NCBI RefSeq assembly: GCF_910592395.1
Contig: NC_088308.1
Span: 22,151,501-22,215,500 of the forward strand
Direction: 5' to 3'
From: Lineus longissimus
Lineage: Eukaryota; Nemertea; Pilidiophora; Heteronemertea; Lineidae
Length of the DNA: 64,000 nucleotides
Shown here: positions 20,711 to 34,100 of the stretch, one piece after another
Position numbering within the stretch: position 1 is the first letter of the stretch
Layout of the letters: every line of letters starts with the position of its first letter
Made by a program: the position numbers and the translations under genes
The notes under the pieces: model-generated
Databases searched by the model: none
The model's input: only the letters and a program-made list of their open reading frames with translations
What the model was told of the DNA's origin: nothing

Positions 20711-20955
20711 ACACTCTAAGAAATAAAGGTGTTTGAGCTTTTTTAAGACCAAGGGTTACGGCCAAAACAATACATCCTCAAGCGGTTTTTCTGTGAAATC
20801 AAAAGCCTATGGAAGTTTTTCATAATCTCCAAAACCTTTAACAGTTTTAATGGTTTCATTTTATTGATAAACCGCTAAGGGGTGCATTTGTGTCAGCCGA
20901 AAAAGCATGTTAAGGTTCTTCTATAAGCTCACTGACCCTTTATTCACGAGTTGAG
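20711..20955. mobile_element. MITE of an AATAAAGGT family, copy 1
   Basis: The left end ACACTCTAAGAAATAAAGG...TTGAGCTT pairs with the right end ...AAGCTCACTGACCCTTTATT as imperfect inverted termini. The internal CGGCCAA..ACA..ACATC order is shared with the sequence near 30.95 kb, supporting a dispersed family. No transposase sequence was seen. Confidence 0.5.
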
Positions 20956-23900
20956 AAGCAAAATCCTTTGACAGTTTGCCGACCAGAAAAAAATGGGGAT
21001 TATGTAAAATGAAAAAAAGAATCCTGCTGCGAAAGCTTTAGAGACATGTCACCTGTACCGTCTAGGATGTCAAGTAAAAGACAACGAATATCGGTGAAGT
21101 GCATTACACGTAGGTAAAATGTCAGAACAGGGAAATTACATTTCGTAATATTTTTTGTAATTTTGCGACTTATATAACCAGTGATCAAGCGTTTAACATT
21201 TACGATGGAGGTATACATGCCCATACCACTCGGCCATCTATTGTCACGAAAAATGCTTGTAATTTAGCTGGTTCTCCAACCTCACGAATGTCCAAATGGC
21301 GGTGTCCTCTCATTAATAAAATACATGGTGTATACCATAACTGTCAAAAAATATGCCTGTGAGGTGTTTGTACCATTACTGGTCTCAGGTGTTGATAAAA
21401 CTACGGTAGCCAAATGATAATACATCATTTATTGATCTGAGGAGTTCGATATTCGAAATCGATCCATTTTAACATTGACGTTGTGGCATATGTAGTTTCA
21501 TAACAAGCCGATTTGTGAGTTTCGCGCATTATGAATGATGAATGCTGTTATGATTTGAGTTTTCCAAAGTCAGTTACTATATATACACAGCATACATGTA
21601 ATCGGGTGGCCATAAAAAAGAGCTAAATTTGTAAGTAATCTTGCTCCTGTTAGCATGGAACGATTCTCTCGGGTGATTGTCCTCCTAAAGTTACAGCATA
21701 TGAACATGCTAAAACTTCTAAAAAGAATGCTGTACGAATACGGGAAAGCTACACAACTCAGGAGGAACTCCCCAAACGCAAAATCAAACAACTTAATCTC
21801 TCTGCATGGAATAAAATACATTATGACAAAATCTTCCCGAGACTTATTACTCCCTTGGTAGTACCAAATCTTGCAGTGCCATTTCAACTGTCAGTAGCGC
21901 CTGAGACAAACAGCCCATTTAATTTTGGCATGCGGCAGGAGATTTGTCATTACCAAATGACGCCTTATTTTTGCAACTCTAAAGTAGAATATCAGAGGTA
22001 GTATCACAGTGTCGTCTCGGTCTGCGTAGGAATTTATAGAATTTTTCATGTCATTACAGTAATCATATTTCACCAACGGTTGTCTTCATTTAGATTTAAT
22101 GAGCCAGGTATCAGATGGGGATCATCCGCTGATCGATCAATGCAGTGGTTGCTGTCGTATCACCGTAGCACCTGGTTTGAAAGCTCCTAACGAGCATAAA
22201 CCCTCCCTAAAACAGAAAAAAGGCCGGCATTAAACTCGGAAACATGCAGTTTAAAATTGTCTTTTTGCAACTTGCCCAAGGAGAGTCGTTCAGGAAAACT
22301 TGCTTCCGCGCCGCGCACGGTATGCGCATGCCAAAAATAAACCTTCCGGCTTTGGTTTGGTAATTTACACATGGGAACTACTGGTTTTAAATGCTTCCTC
22401 TGTAGCTGACAGATGTGGTATGAACGTCACATCACCACATCGGTGCAATAAGCGCATTGAATGGTTGTCAAGCTTCCATTAAAGAAATATGATGGATTTA
22501 GACAAATGAAGTCTATGAGGAAATAGGACTAAGTACTAGTGCATTGGATAAACGCTTCTTGGATGCAGATATTGGTCTGGCAGTAAATCATATAAATCAG
22601 CCACGCAAAAAGTTAATGACTGCATGGTTCAGATTCATGGTCTGTGATATGGGTCCTTGGAGCACCGCCGCCAGTAGCAGGTTTTTGGCAGATTGAAAGG
22701 ATGAACGACACCGTTGGGCTAGGCATAACATGGTTGAGGTGACCGTGCATCAGTTGATTATTTACTAGGACGTATCTGTTGCCAGTTCTGCTGGGATTGA
22801 AGGCACATTGTGGTGGGTACATGGTAGGAGTGACCGTCCATCTCTCATGATCATGTCAGTAGCCACTTTTCTCTTGAGAGTTTACGAAAAAGTTCTATTT
22901 GGGCCATCATTAGCAACCTGTATTTATCATTTATATGTGTTACCATCTTAGCTTGGAAGTGGCCAACATCTAATCATTTGCATTGAATTTTAATAGCCAC
23001 TCTTTGTATGGCGTTTTCCTCTTTTGGGGATACGGAAATATAGACTGGTACCCATAATCCGAAGTAGTTGTTGACGTTTGCAATGGCCAGTGTTGAGGAA
23101 TTCTCCAACATACACTAGAATGAGTACTCATCAACATGTATGACACCAACAACGTATATTGTTGATGACACCATGAAAGTGCCTTTCTGCAGAACTGTTC
23201 GGAATCCTTACTTCGACTCCAGTAAGACTCAACGTGATCCGAATGGTTAATCAAGAGCTTGGCGTGAGAGCCCCGGATAACCGGTTTACAAGCGCTACGC
23301 AGACGTGAGAAACATGGAATGCCTTCTCGGAAAGAACTTGTATGAAATTAGTGGCGAAAGGCTCTTAAGGAAACGTGTTTTCCGATGACATTCAATCGGG
23401 CTCATCAAGATGCCAAAAGTTGTTGGGTTTTTCAACCTCTTTGGCGGGGGTCGTGCCACCTCTCGTTGAACAATAGTTACTGCAGTCACCAACTTCCCTC
23501 GAAATTTGAGTGATTTACCTTTCATCAGGTTTGAGTAAAACAACACCAGCTTTGATACGAAGGCGACGTTTGAGCAGGAGCGGTGATATGGCTGATACCG
23601 CATTTACAATCACGCATCCGTGGTCACATTTCACATCAGGATGCAAGGAATGCATGATCACCATATCGAAATAATTCGCTCATTAAATCAGCTAGGTCGT
23701 GATATTGGACTCCAGTTTAACATAGAAGCAAATTGGTGCCGTAGCCTGGAGCTAGCATGACATCACTGCATGCCGGAAATAATATTTCCTCTTCCAGAGG
23801 CTATAATCCCACTCGAAATATTATGGGGTTTCATTTCAATCCCGTTCAATAGAAATTTCAAGAATTAGTTGTGTTTTGCCTTGTTGGTCGCCGTAGGCAA

Positions 23901-25780
23901 ACCTGAAACTTGATTGTGAATAATTCGTGGGACACGCAGGAAAAATACTCGTGTCAGGATAAAATCAGTCTTTATGTAATCTATATGTACTGTACATCTT
24001 CTCTCGTGCTTCTCATCACACTGCAGCGAATCAGTCGAGCGTTTTCCGGCTCATGAGACGATTTATCGCCATAAAGTGGAGCAATTACGATTGCATGCAA
24101 CAAAAAACACACTATGAAATGTAAATAAACCAACTCATGCGTAACCTGCTTGGGATGCATAGATAAGGCAGTATCATCAGTGACTGAAACCTTCGATAAC
24201 TGTATCGGGAAACAGAGTTGGCTTTCGAGAAAGAAGGAAGCATATGCGTCAGCATGACGTCAGACGTAGATCCATGGCTTCAGGCAGCGCATCGGTCCAC
24301 ATGGAGAAGATCGATACACGGAGGGCTAACTTGGGTCAAATCGGAGTCAGCATCGGAACAGCGTGATAACTCAGTCAAATTTTGAATTTTTCCTTTTATG
24401 TGCTATTTGTTGATTAAAATTACTTACGTTGAATAGGAGGTGACTGGGCAGCGTACAGTTTGGTAATATTGCCATTAATAATCCCATTGGTCCTATCAAC
24501 AGTTGGTCTACCATACAAAACGATGGCCATATAACTCAAGTTGTATATATTGTATTATTATCAATCTCATTATAACAGAGTGTAAAAGAACTTTTCATAT
24601 ACTTCAGAATTTGATTAATCTGTCTGAAAGCAAAACGTGTCCTCTGGGTGGAATTAAATCATGAAGATAATTGGAAGACCGTATCAGTCCTGGTGTGATC
24701 TGATGAACCTATTGTTTTATGGTATGATATTATCCTGACACTTGGGACTTGTTATCGGTTGGGTCTTTAACGAGAGTCGCACACCATTATAGAAGCTTCC
24801 ATTGATGTCAGGAGGTGGATAATTTATCACTGTCTTATACGAAGGCTGTAACATCGGGAGATTACAGGGCAGCTTGACATTTACGTATAGCTATTAAAAT
24901 TTGATTTATAATTTTCATAAAACGTAGCCCGGCATGCTAAGTCACCATTACAAAAAACTATTGCATCAGCCCATTTAAAGAAATAATACAATGATGTCTT
25001 ATTACACGTATGTTTACTTGCCCTTGCCAATTGACATGTAGGCCAATCGACCCACTTGAAAGTTGTTTCGTGGGGGTAGGTGCTCGGACACATGCACTCC
25101 GTAAACCTTACTAGTGATGATCATGGAGCTGAGCTGCCAATTACGCTGCAAGTTGTTACCACTTTATTCGAATGACAAGTTTTTAACGTAAGACCCTAGT
25201 TTTCTTCATGGTTTGCCCTTGTAAGGTTGCGCTCCCAATAAAAGAAGTCATATGTGATTGGTGAAACCATAGATGTAAAAGATAACAGCCAAAAGATGGA
25301 TTATGGGTCGATTTTCATATTCAAGCTGTAAAAGAAAGACTCCAACCTTTTTTCAATTCTTGCTCAATCAAAGTTATACCTAATGTCAACGTTGGAGAAG
25401 GAAAACGCTCAAATACACATGGAGTTTTTGCCGAGTTATCATTGCAAGATGATTAATAATCTCCCACTCAAACGATGTTCAACTTATCTTGAAAAATTTC
25501 GCAAAGAGTGAATCATCCACTTAATGACTGTATTGTTTCAATTCGTTAATGGAACGGATGCCTCCTTATCCTGTTGAAGAATATACAGAAAATAGAAAAT
25601 ATTGACAAATATGTCGGCGAAGTATGTGCACTCAGCCTCAGTGCAACGTCACAACAGTGCCATAGTATCAAATACCTATTTACCTATTTAATGTATAAGG
25701 TTCGTTTGTACTTTTGATAGTACGCATGGAAAGCATTGGTCAGGAAGGCATTTTTCGAAGTCGATTATCCTCCTTTGTTC
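20956..25780. other. No gene recognised
   Basis: Unique-looking sequence of mixed composition. It holds a perfect CRE palindrome at 24255 upstream of a 30-codon ATG frame (24274-24366), listed under findings. Other open frames, including a 102-codon minus-strand frame at 23295-23603, show no domain I know. Confidence 0.4.
24255..24262. promoter_or_regulatory. CRE palindrome TGACGTCA
   Basis: A perfect 8-bp CREB/ATF site 12 bp upstream of an ATG in good context (TCCATGG). It is short and may occur by chance in 64 kb; it is noted because of the small frame that follows. Confidence 0.3.
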
Positions 25781-25788
25781 TTTTTTCG

Positions 25789-26104
25789 ACATGGTTGTGC
25801 AATGTCCATCTCTATGTACAGCAGGTGAAACAGGTTTCGACCAACCTTCAGGGGACCTTTACTTCTTTGTTACAGTGAGTGCTTAGGTAATTATCATCTC
25901 TGAAAGTTTAATTCTTCCGCCGATAACATAGAAGGGTTAATAAAGACCAAGAAAGGCGTTGCATGGAATCAGCGTCTTCATGGACAGTGCCCATCTTTAC
26001 AGCAGGTAAGACAAGTTTCGACCTACCTCAAGGTGATATCCTGACCTTTGCTTCTTGGGCACGGTCGATGCTATGAGTAATTGTCTTATTGTTTCCGACG
26101 ATGG
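25789..26104. repeat. Two-copy decayed tandem duplication, about 181-bp period
   Basis: GTCCATCTCTATGTACAGCA in copy 1 corresponds to GCCCATCTTTACAGCAGG in copy 2; TACAGCAGGT occurs at 25817 and 25998. TTTCGACC and ACCTTTACTTCTT / ACCTTTGCTTCTT follow in the same order. The copies are too diverged to be recent, and no reading frame is shared. Confidence 0.6.
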
Positions 26105-28753
26105 AATAATCAAATAACTTTGGTCAGGTAATTGGTTTACGGTGGGGAAAATCATAACCCGCAATTGTTATAAATTGGTTCTGGAGTGGCGCGGTATTGG
26201 TGTGGTCACGCGATGTCGTGAGGATCAAGATGAAACCATTCCTTCGACATGTTCTGTCGAACAATTTTCAATGTGGAGAATTCGTTCGACAACATCCGAT
26301 CCGCAGCAAGTACTTGAACCAGATAGCAAGGTCATCTTGCCTCCGTGCCTTTGCCAGAGGCAGTGCCCTCCAGCCGTTCTTTGCGACACTCCTATCACCG
26401 TGCCCATATAGTTTTGTTTTATTTGGATCAAAAACTAAAGGGTATCAGCACAGGTGCTGCAGTCGATTCTACCTCAGTCGCATGCTCTTGCTGTCCGTTT
26501 GCTGCTCTTCATCAGACATACTCCCACGTGAGACCTTTCTTTGAGTTCAGTTTCCACGGCTCATTCCATGATTTCCTTTCGTCTGCTCTTTTGTTGAGCC
26601 GCACTCGGTCTCATCAGCTGATGATAAAGAGTCTTCAACTCATGGAAGGTCTTAGCAGCGATAGAGAAGTGTCCTCCACCCAGAGCAATTCCACGAAGCG
26701 GGGCATGTCATCAAAATATTAGACTGCTTACCAACGAGAAATGCGATGATACCATATTCTAAACCCGCGATGTTTTAATGAATTAAAGTTTGGCTGATCA
26801 CTGATTTCAGTGTCTGCCCGGCTGACATTGATAGATGACAATGTCTAGAGGGTGTTCATCTTGTATTGATTCACTCGCGGTTCCAATCAGGCGAGGCTTG
26901 AGGTGTTCGATACGAGAGGCTGATCCGAGTGGGGCATGACCAAATGCACTTTGGAAAGGTAATCTCAATCACGTGCTTTAGTGGTGGTACATGTATATAT
27001 ACGTCTATAGAAATTCCTGGGCAGGCTAACTAGTTAGACTAGGCAAAATCTATGGCGGTCGAAGCATGACATCCAGTTAATGTATTTCGGCGAGGTATTG
27101 CCTTGAGTCTTCACTCTAAGAAATGCTTGAGGATAATCGTCATCGTTAAGGTATAAAAACACACCAAGTTTCTAACTCAGTGTCCACTCTTGCACTTATT
27201 AGGTGTTTTGGCATCTTCCACATCAAACTCAGTCAGCCGCATTAGAGTGACTAGCTACCGCTGTGCCTACACGAAGCGTTGGGTGATTTTGATGGATCAA
27301 AGCCAAACTACCATCATGACCATGAACGATGGCGGTATAGTCCCAACTCTCCTTTTTAAACTTATGTTCCAGTTGGAAAGTGTCCCAAGCGAAAGGCAGA
27401 AGCTCTCGGTTTGAGATGCTCTCCTCAGTGCAGGCTGTATTGCAATAGATATAGGTGATTTATACTGATGCAGCGAATTCTCTCCTTTGCGGGTATCATC
27501 ATACTGATTTTATCCTTCTTTTCGAAACCACATTCGCCATTGCCTTTGTCAACTGCGCTCCCCATCACATCACTATCTGCATGGCCCGTGGCGATCATGG
27601 GTCCCTCTGGGGCTATTCTTACCAGTTTGATTTATGCTGCTTATGCCAGCAGTCGGCTATTATTAACGACATCGACTTTGTTATTGGCCATCATGGGAAC
27701 ATTGACCGTCAGAGAGCCTCGGCACGCGGCCTGAGATTTCCCTCCAATGAATATTCAAGACTTCCATTGGAACGTTGGGCTTATACAGAGCATCATTGAC
27801 ATGGCGAGTGCAAAATCAATCCCCGCTAACATTTTGACGGAAATAATCAATTGACAGTAGTGTCGTGAAAACAAAAATCGAATGAATTTTAATGCATTCT
27901 GTACAACAGGCACGGGATCTGGATGGTACTCTATGAATAGGCAATACTGACCGTCCATGTGTGCACAGGATGCTTGTTGTGGTTTTCATTGCAACCAATC
28001 ATACATGTAGCTTCCTTCAATGAGCCGATCATTTTGTTGCATTGCATATCTGCAAATCGTGCAGGACTCGTGCTACGTTTGCTAGAGAATCTGCTGGTCA
28101 GGCAAGTGTACAAGAAGTAATTGGTCTTTCTCGTCGACAGCCTGTTTTGTGAGAAAATCACCAGCAGTGTTGGAGAAAAAACATTTGCACATGATGGTTC
28201 ATCATCCTGTTCCGTTATCACAATCACTTCGTCAATAAGAAAGCTAAGTTTATGCTGTCACACGGCCATGATCTCTCACGATCTACAATTATCTCCTGGG
28301 TGAACCCCAAAGCTTCATTTGACAAGTCTTCATGGCTTGTAAGAGTTTAACCTGGATCAGATGTCATTCTCGTCTTACGCGGAAGAGACCGCGGTGCACA
28401 TGCAAGTCTGGGGAAGGGAAGGGTCAGGTATCGCCTATGAGCGTCTTCTTTACAAAAGCCCGAGGAACCTTGGCAATTTCATCCCCAGCCATGCCAGTTA
28501 TCAGAGGCTGCTCAACCTCTTTCCTTCTTTGTGGGAAGGAGGATCAAGTCGATACAACTAACTGACAAGATGAAGGCTGGATTTGCTCTCAGTGAATCCT
28601 TTTACGTTCTTGTTGCTGACAAAATAAAATGGCGAATTGGCTGAATTCGGTGGATCATTTTAATGAATGCATACGCTACGGAAATCATTTTCACATGACC
28701 GCTTAATAAATACTTGTGCATTGTATACGACAACATGTGGAGGTTGCCCCTGC
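26105..28753. other. GC-richer patches with protein-like open frames, unassigned
   Basis: Four stretches (26190-26720, 27200-27450, 27460-27800, 28340-28560) are richer in GC and CpG than their surroundings and open in several frames on both strands. Minus-strand examples include KEVEQPLITGMAGDEIAKVP and GIALGGGHFSIAAKTFHELK. None matches a family I know. They could be conserved non-coding DNA, decayed retroelement coding or isolated exons. Confidence 0.25.
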
Positions 28754-29180
28754 CTTGACTTCGAGTAAAGGTCCATGTAACGGCAACTGACAGAATGGAG
28801 GTTGTTCCTGTCTTGGCAGCGATGAATCTCTCTCATGTTGACACCCGAGGCTGGCGTCTGGTCGTTGCTGTTAGGTACCTTAATATAAATCATAAACACG
28901 TCATCACATTTTGCCAGGCAATGTCTTCCCCAACGTCACAGACACTTTGTCTTCCCCAACACAAGAGAAATTGTTTTGACTCGGTTATCTCGGGTAAAGG
29001 TTCATGTAACTACTGGTGTGTAGATGTTGCGTTTTGTTGGTAGAGTCACCAGGAAACGATGTCTTATGTTGCTGCAACTCTCAAATAGAGGACGACTTGA
29101 TTCACCCCCCCTCCCTCCAAGTGAGTCACTGGATTACATTCTTCACCACCTTTGCCAGGCAATGCTTTCCCTGACGTAAG
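28754..29180. repeat. Two-copy decayed tandem duplication, about 230-240-bp period
   Basis: GTAAAGGTCCATGTAAC (28765) corresponds to GTAAAGGTTCATGTAAC (28994), and TTGCCAGGCAATGTCTTCCC (28911) to TTGCCAGGCAATGCTTTCCC (29152). Spacings of 229 and 241 bp fit one duplication with later indels. Confidence 0.65.
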
Positions 29181-30940
29181 ACCAATAATACATCTTACTC
29201 CCTTCTCCTTCACGGCGCTGCTGTCGCCTTGACAAGTTCATCACGTTTACATGCAGCTCAGAGTTGTCGCCAATCGAAAGTTGATCAAAGATCAACAACG
29301 GCGTTAATGTGATCGCGGTGATATTTCTGAGCATTCAGGTAGGAAAGGTTAGAGTGTCGTGTAGGCGAAAGAGAGGAACCAAGCAAAGCTAAATCATTGT
29401 GACTGGCAGAGCTAAGCTCGGCTACACAGCGTACTGAGCGGATTACGAGGACATACATAGTGATATGATCGATAGAAGGCCCGCTATAATGGAATATTAA
29501 TTCAATTCGCACTTGCGATGCGCTCACTCGCGGATGAGCTAGAGTTGGTAACACTTGTCTATCGGAGAATGTACCGTGATTTCTGACGGGGATTATATAC
29601 AGATATCCAAGAGGAGTACCCTCATAGTGTGTTTTCTCGTACAGACGCCGTTTTCATTGATTGTCCCGAAATAGAAACTGTGAATAAAGATTGCATCCAC
29701 CCGGGGATGGAAAACTAATGTTTTATCTGTGCCCAGAGGATCTGTGAGGTAAGTGGCTTTAGATGTCTTTCTGTGTCAATGTTTGTCTTCGGAGAGGCGA
29801 CACGCTCTTGCCATTATATGAGCAGCCAGCATCGCTGCTTGCATGAATGCATCCTTCAGTGTGCATCCAATAGGTCAGCAGCAAATAATGTTTTTGTATT
29901 CGCAGGATATGTTAAAAAATCACTTAATGTAATTGGATCATATTTTGCCGATGTCACTGGTCATGCGGTTTGCCTGAATGCATGGCTTAATGATACTCTC
30001 CCTCTAACGCGTATACCTGCAGCCAAGTAGTGACTAATGACTTGCCATTTACATCATACCATGCACAACTTGCTTTACTTCGATTGCTTTATCCTTTGAA
30101 TGAGACGATAAGACGAGACGATTTCTTGTACCTGGCATCCATGTTAACTAAAGGACCTCATTTAAGTGGCCTGTATGGCTTGCAATCGTCTCCGCCTCTG
30201 GTCTCTGGCCGAAGCAAGAGTTGGAATCACTAGGCCAATGTGTCACCGAAGTGGTAGGCAAAAGCTCATTCCGCCTTGGAAGAGGAATATACTGTATGAG
30301 GATAACTCTTCCAAATGCAAGGTGGAACAGGAAGAAGAAGAATATAGTCATAGAAAGACGGGGTATTTCCTTGGCTTTTACTGCACACTTACATTGCTTA
30401 TGTAGCCAATCACCAAAAGGGGAAAAGGAACTTGTCGATGCACTTTGGCTAAACACCGAATGTCATATTCTCCCCAGAGGTGCATCTGAAAATTGGGTTT
30501 CTCACTTTACAACCAATGTCAAAAGTTAACAATATTTTCTCTACCGACTTTCACCAGAAATAATCAGATTCGCTCGTAACCTTTGAAGTGTTGTGTGGAC
30601 GTCGGATATCTTTTTATCTAGTTTGACAAATCAATGTAGCTGAAAACGGAATTACCTTCATCAGATCAATCGCAGGGCGGCAATATAAATTTAAATCCAT
30701 GTCTGGGCAACAGCTCGACCGGAGGAAGCGGTTGTCAGGGTGTATTTCGGAGTTCGAATGCCTGACTACCGAAGTATAGCTGTGTACTGCCAGACAAGAA
30801 CATTAACAAAATTGTTAATCAGGTCATAGATGGGTTCTTTCTTCTTTTCTGGGAAGCTGGTGGCTTGGCATATATACGCTAACACTCAGCAAGGGTCTAC
30901 ATTGTATAAGACGGAGCTCAATCTGGAATGGCATACGCAA
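29181..30940. other. No gene recognised
   Basis: Mixed sequence with several 80-100-codon open frames on both strands but no domain, repeat family or splice-consistent exon that I could support. Confidence 0.35.
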
Positions 30941-31120
30941 AATCTTGAGAAATAAAGGTTTTAGAGTTTTAAAAGGTATTTTTGAACGTTATTCGGCCAA
31001 CACATGAACATCTTGAGATGCTTTTCAGCTCAAAGTTTTCAAGAACCTTTTTATTCACTTTGTTGAAAAGCCTTTTCGAATTCTCAGAAGCCTTGGGAAT
31101 ACAAATTGGCTTTAACAAGC
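30941..31120. mobile_element. MITE of the AATAAAGGT family, copy 2
   Basis: AGAAATAAAGGTTTTAGAGT parallels the left part of the 20711-20955 element, followed by CGGCCAACACATGAACATC in the same order and spacing, and by an AACCTTTTTATT segment. The right boundary is uncertain. Confidence 0.4.
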
Positions 31121-34100
31121 ACATCGAAATGATAGCTTTCGAGCCGTTCGAATTAGAATAAATCGAAATGAGGAAGTCTAATCACTGTTTAATAGGCAGC
31201 AGGCTTGACTCATGACTACCTAACGGCAATTGATGAAGACGGTTCCTGTCTCATTTCGTCAAATTAAAACACCTCCGTCAGCGGTAATTTTCATTTGACT
31301 CTATTGTCTAGACGGTACATGTAGGTACGTGAAACCCTTGATCATTGATAGCCATACCTTGTGGTCCTTTACTGTTGACGTGCGAGAAGGAGAGGAACAT
31401 GACAAATGTCTGAAATGCGATTTCATCGAATACATTGAAGGGAAGCAGTGCCATAATTAACTACTGGAAAGCGACATCACAACGATTAGAAGTCGGAATG
31501 AGCCACATCAGGCTTGAAACCGAGTGTGCAAGTCATGCTTAGACTGAGAGTCAATAGTCGATAACTAAATGACTGCAAATTATGTTGACATGTTGGGTAG
31601 GTTGCATTTTTTGTGACACCCTGTGTAAGATACTTGATATCTCCTCGTTGATTTGAACTCACTGTCTAAATGACGAAAATACTTCAGGTACGCCAGAAAT
31701 CAAATCCACAAACCTTTGAAATAACGGTACATAATGTCACTAAAACTTTTGCAGATTTACGAGAAAATATCCAATGCCTCTAGCTCGACCTCATCGAAAC
31801 TTGGAATACTTTGAAATTGTGCCTTATAATAAACTTCATGATAACATGAAATACAGTAGTTTTGTTTCATCGATACACCCGTCGGCGATGCATCAATGGT
31901 TTGCATTCAATACATGCGATTCAATAGATTTGAAAAACAAATACCATATCATTTCGATGTTCATAATGGTTATCGGTTCCCATATCAAAGTCAGTTTTGC
32001 GCCTTTTGCTTTTCTCACAAAGGCACATGTAAACTTTTACATTTGACGTAACTGCAGGAAAATAGCAATTTATAACTTGCTATCCTTTGACAATGATGTC
32101 ATATCTCTATATAAAAGATGTTTTCGATGCTCCCCTTGGCGACGATTATGTCAGAAGTTCATCTGGAATGCATACCATATAATTATATTGTTCGTCATGA
32201 GTCCCCATACCCTCACATCACCATAGACGACGTCAGACCCCAATTACCGTGCGCAAATAAAATGGTTGACGGGTTCATGCCTTTGATATCGTTGTTATCA
32301 TTGGATCACAACCTTAAAAAAGTGTCGCATACGTCATTCTCATTATTAATACCCAGCTTGTCACGAGATGTGTGGGTAACATATTTTCTATGCATGTATG
32401 CCTGCTGATATTGTCAGTGATACGTTTGACGGTTGTATATTCGCATGAAAGAGGAAATATATTGATACATGGAGGCATGTCCTATTACATGCATACGTTA
32501 GGAATTCGAGCTCTTAGGCCAGGAGACCGGTAAGGAGAGAAATGTTTTGAAAAAAGATCCGTTGCTGCAAAGAATTGTTATGTGTAATCCCTTTGAAAAG
32601 TTACAAGGACCTACACTTGGTGCACCGTATTTGTGTACGAGTACTCAGTTGTGCATGTACATGTACATGAAGGCAATACAAGCGATTTTCTTTGATTAAA
32701 GAAAACAGGACTCAGTTACAATTGCATCCTAATTTTACTCATTATTAGGATGAAATCGAGAGAGGCAAATTGGTTACGGAAACGACCATGGCTCTTGCTG
32801 ATCAAAAGGCCTCTAGACCTTCAATTGAGACATCACTGGTAATATGCTCAAATGAAGGACATCTTGAATTGCCTTCTTTTTTTTCGAAATAAAGCATTAC
32901 CTACATTTTGTCTATAGTGCAACACTCGTTGTATTGCCTACATCTAGATACTGCTTCTTGTGTTGCCCATAGTCTTCCTTTATGTTTAAGATTCGATTAT
33001 TAAGTTGCGTGCAGAGGCAGAGTGGTCAAGTCACCAATACCAGCTACATCGAAAATCGTTAAGAAATTATAAATACTGCTGTTTCTAATGAATAAAAGGG
33101 TCGCATCCCTTTGTGTGGCAATGTCAATAAAATCAATGATGGTCCGTCTATTGTTTCTTACGCTTAATCAATGCGATTGATTATTGATAATACCTCGTGA
33201 TTCGATAAAATGTACGCGCAGCGTTAGATGCGGTCATACATGTAGATGAACGTGTACATCATTATTATCGGGAAATACATGATGTATATTTACTTAGTAA
33301 TTCCATCACATCGTAGGAGGGGTTATTGAAGTTACTGCTCATTTATATTCTCGTAATATATATATAGTGATAAAACACTGATAACGAAATATGTAAACAT
33401 AACATCACATACTCACATACAATGTAATCATAAAAAATATTAATCATGCAATCATGCCTTCATGTTGGTATCTTCATGAATGTTGTCCAAACATATCAGT
33501 TTCGAAGTCAGCCATGAAAATGCCTTTAAATATTTAATATAGTGGCACGACATGTGTGGCCTTCCCCACGTATACTGCCCTTGCTAGCACAAGAGCGCGG
33601 GAACCAAATTATCTACATTGCTGGGCCGCTGTGTTCCTCGTCAGTGGACCCAAAGGTCCAATTCAATGGACCCTAAACGGATGTAGGTCTGGAGGAAAAT
33701 GAGAACCTCAAAAGTTAGACTTTTTAAACAGGCCATAATTTTGGTACAAGACAAATATATCGTCGACCATTTGCTTTGTTAGAGCGTTGAGGGGTGGGGG
33801 TAGAAGTAGAAAATGTCACATTGAAAAAGTGTCCGGCTCTATTGTTTTCTGTTGGATTATGGTATATGGTTTTTAGAGGCCATCACCGTCAACAGCTTAG
33901 AGATTAAAGCACTTGATATAATCCTCTGTTTCCTGGACAAATCTGTTCCCAGGACATTTCTAACTTCTACGCGTGGCACAACAAAATCAGCAATGAAAAA
34001 ATACCTAAATATCTAATTCCTATGCGTCTCAATTTCTCAGTTTGGATAATATATATTCATGTTTATACAGGTGATACTAACCACAACAACCCTCCCCGGC

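Noticed and set aside
27190-27450. Minus-strand segment NRELLPFAWDTFQLEHKF as a retrotransposon RNase H
   Set aside because: It has a faint resemblance to the Glu-Leu-Leu...Phe spacing of Gypsy RNase H, but the neighbouring catalytic and tether motifs are absent.
33013-33040. GGCAGAGTGGTCAAG, like a Ser/Leu tRNA A box
   Set aside because: No B box downstream; most likely chance or a 5' fragment of a dead SINE.
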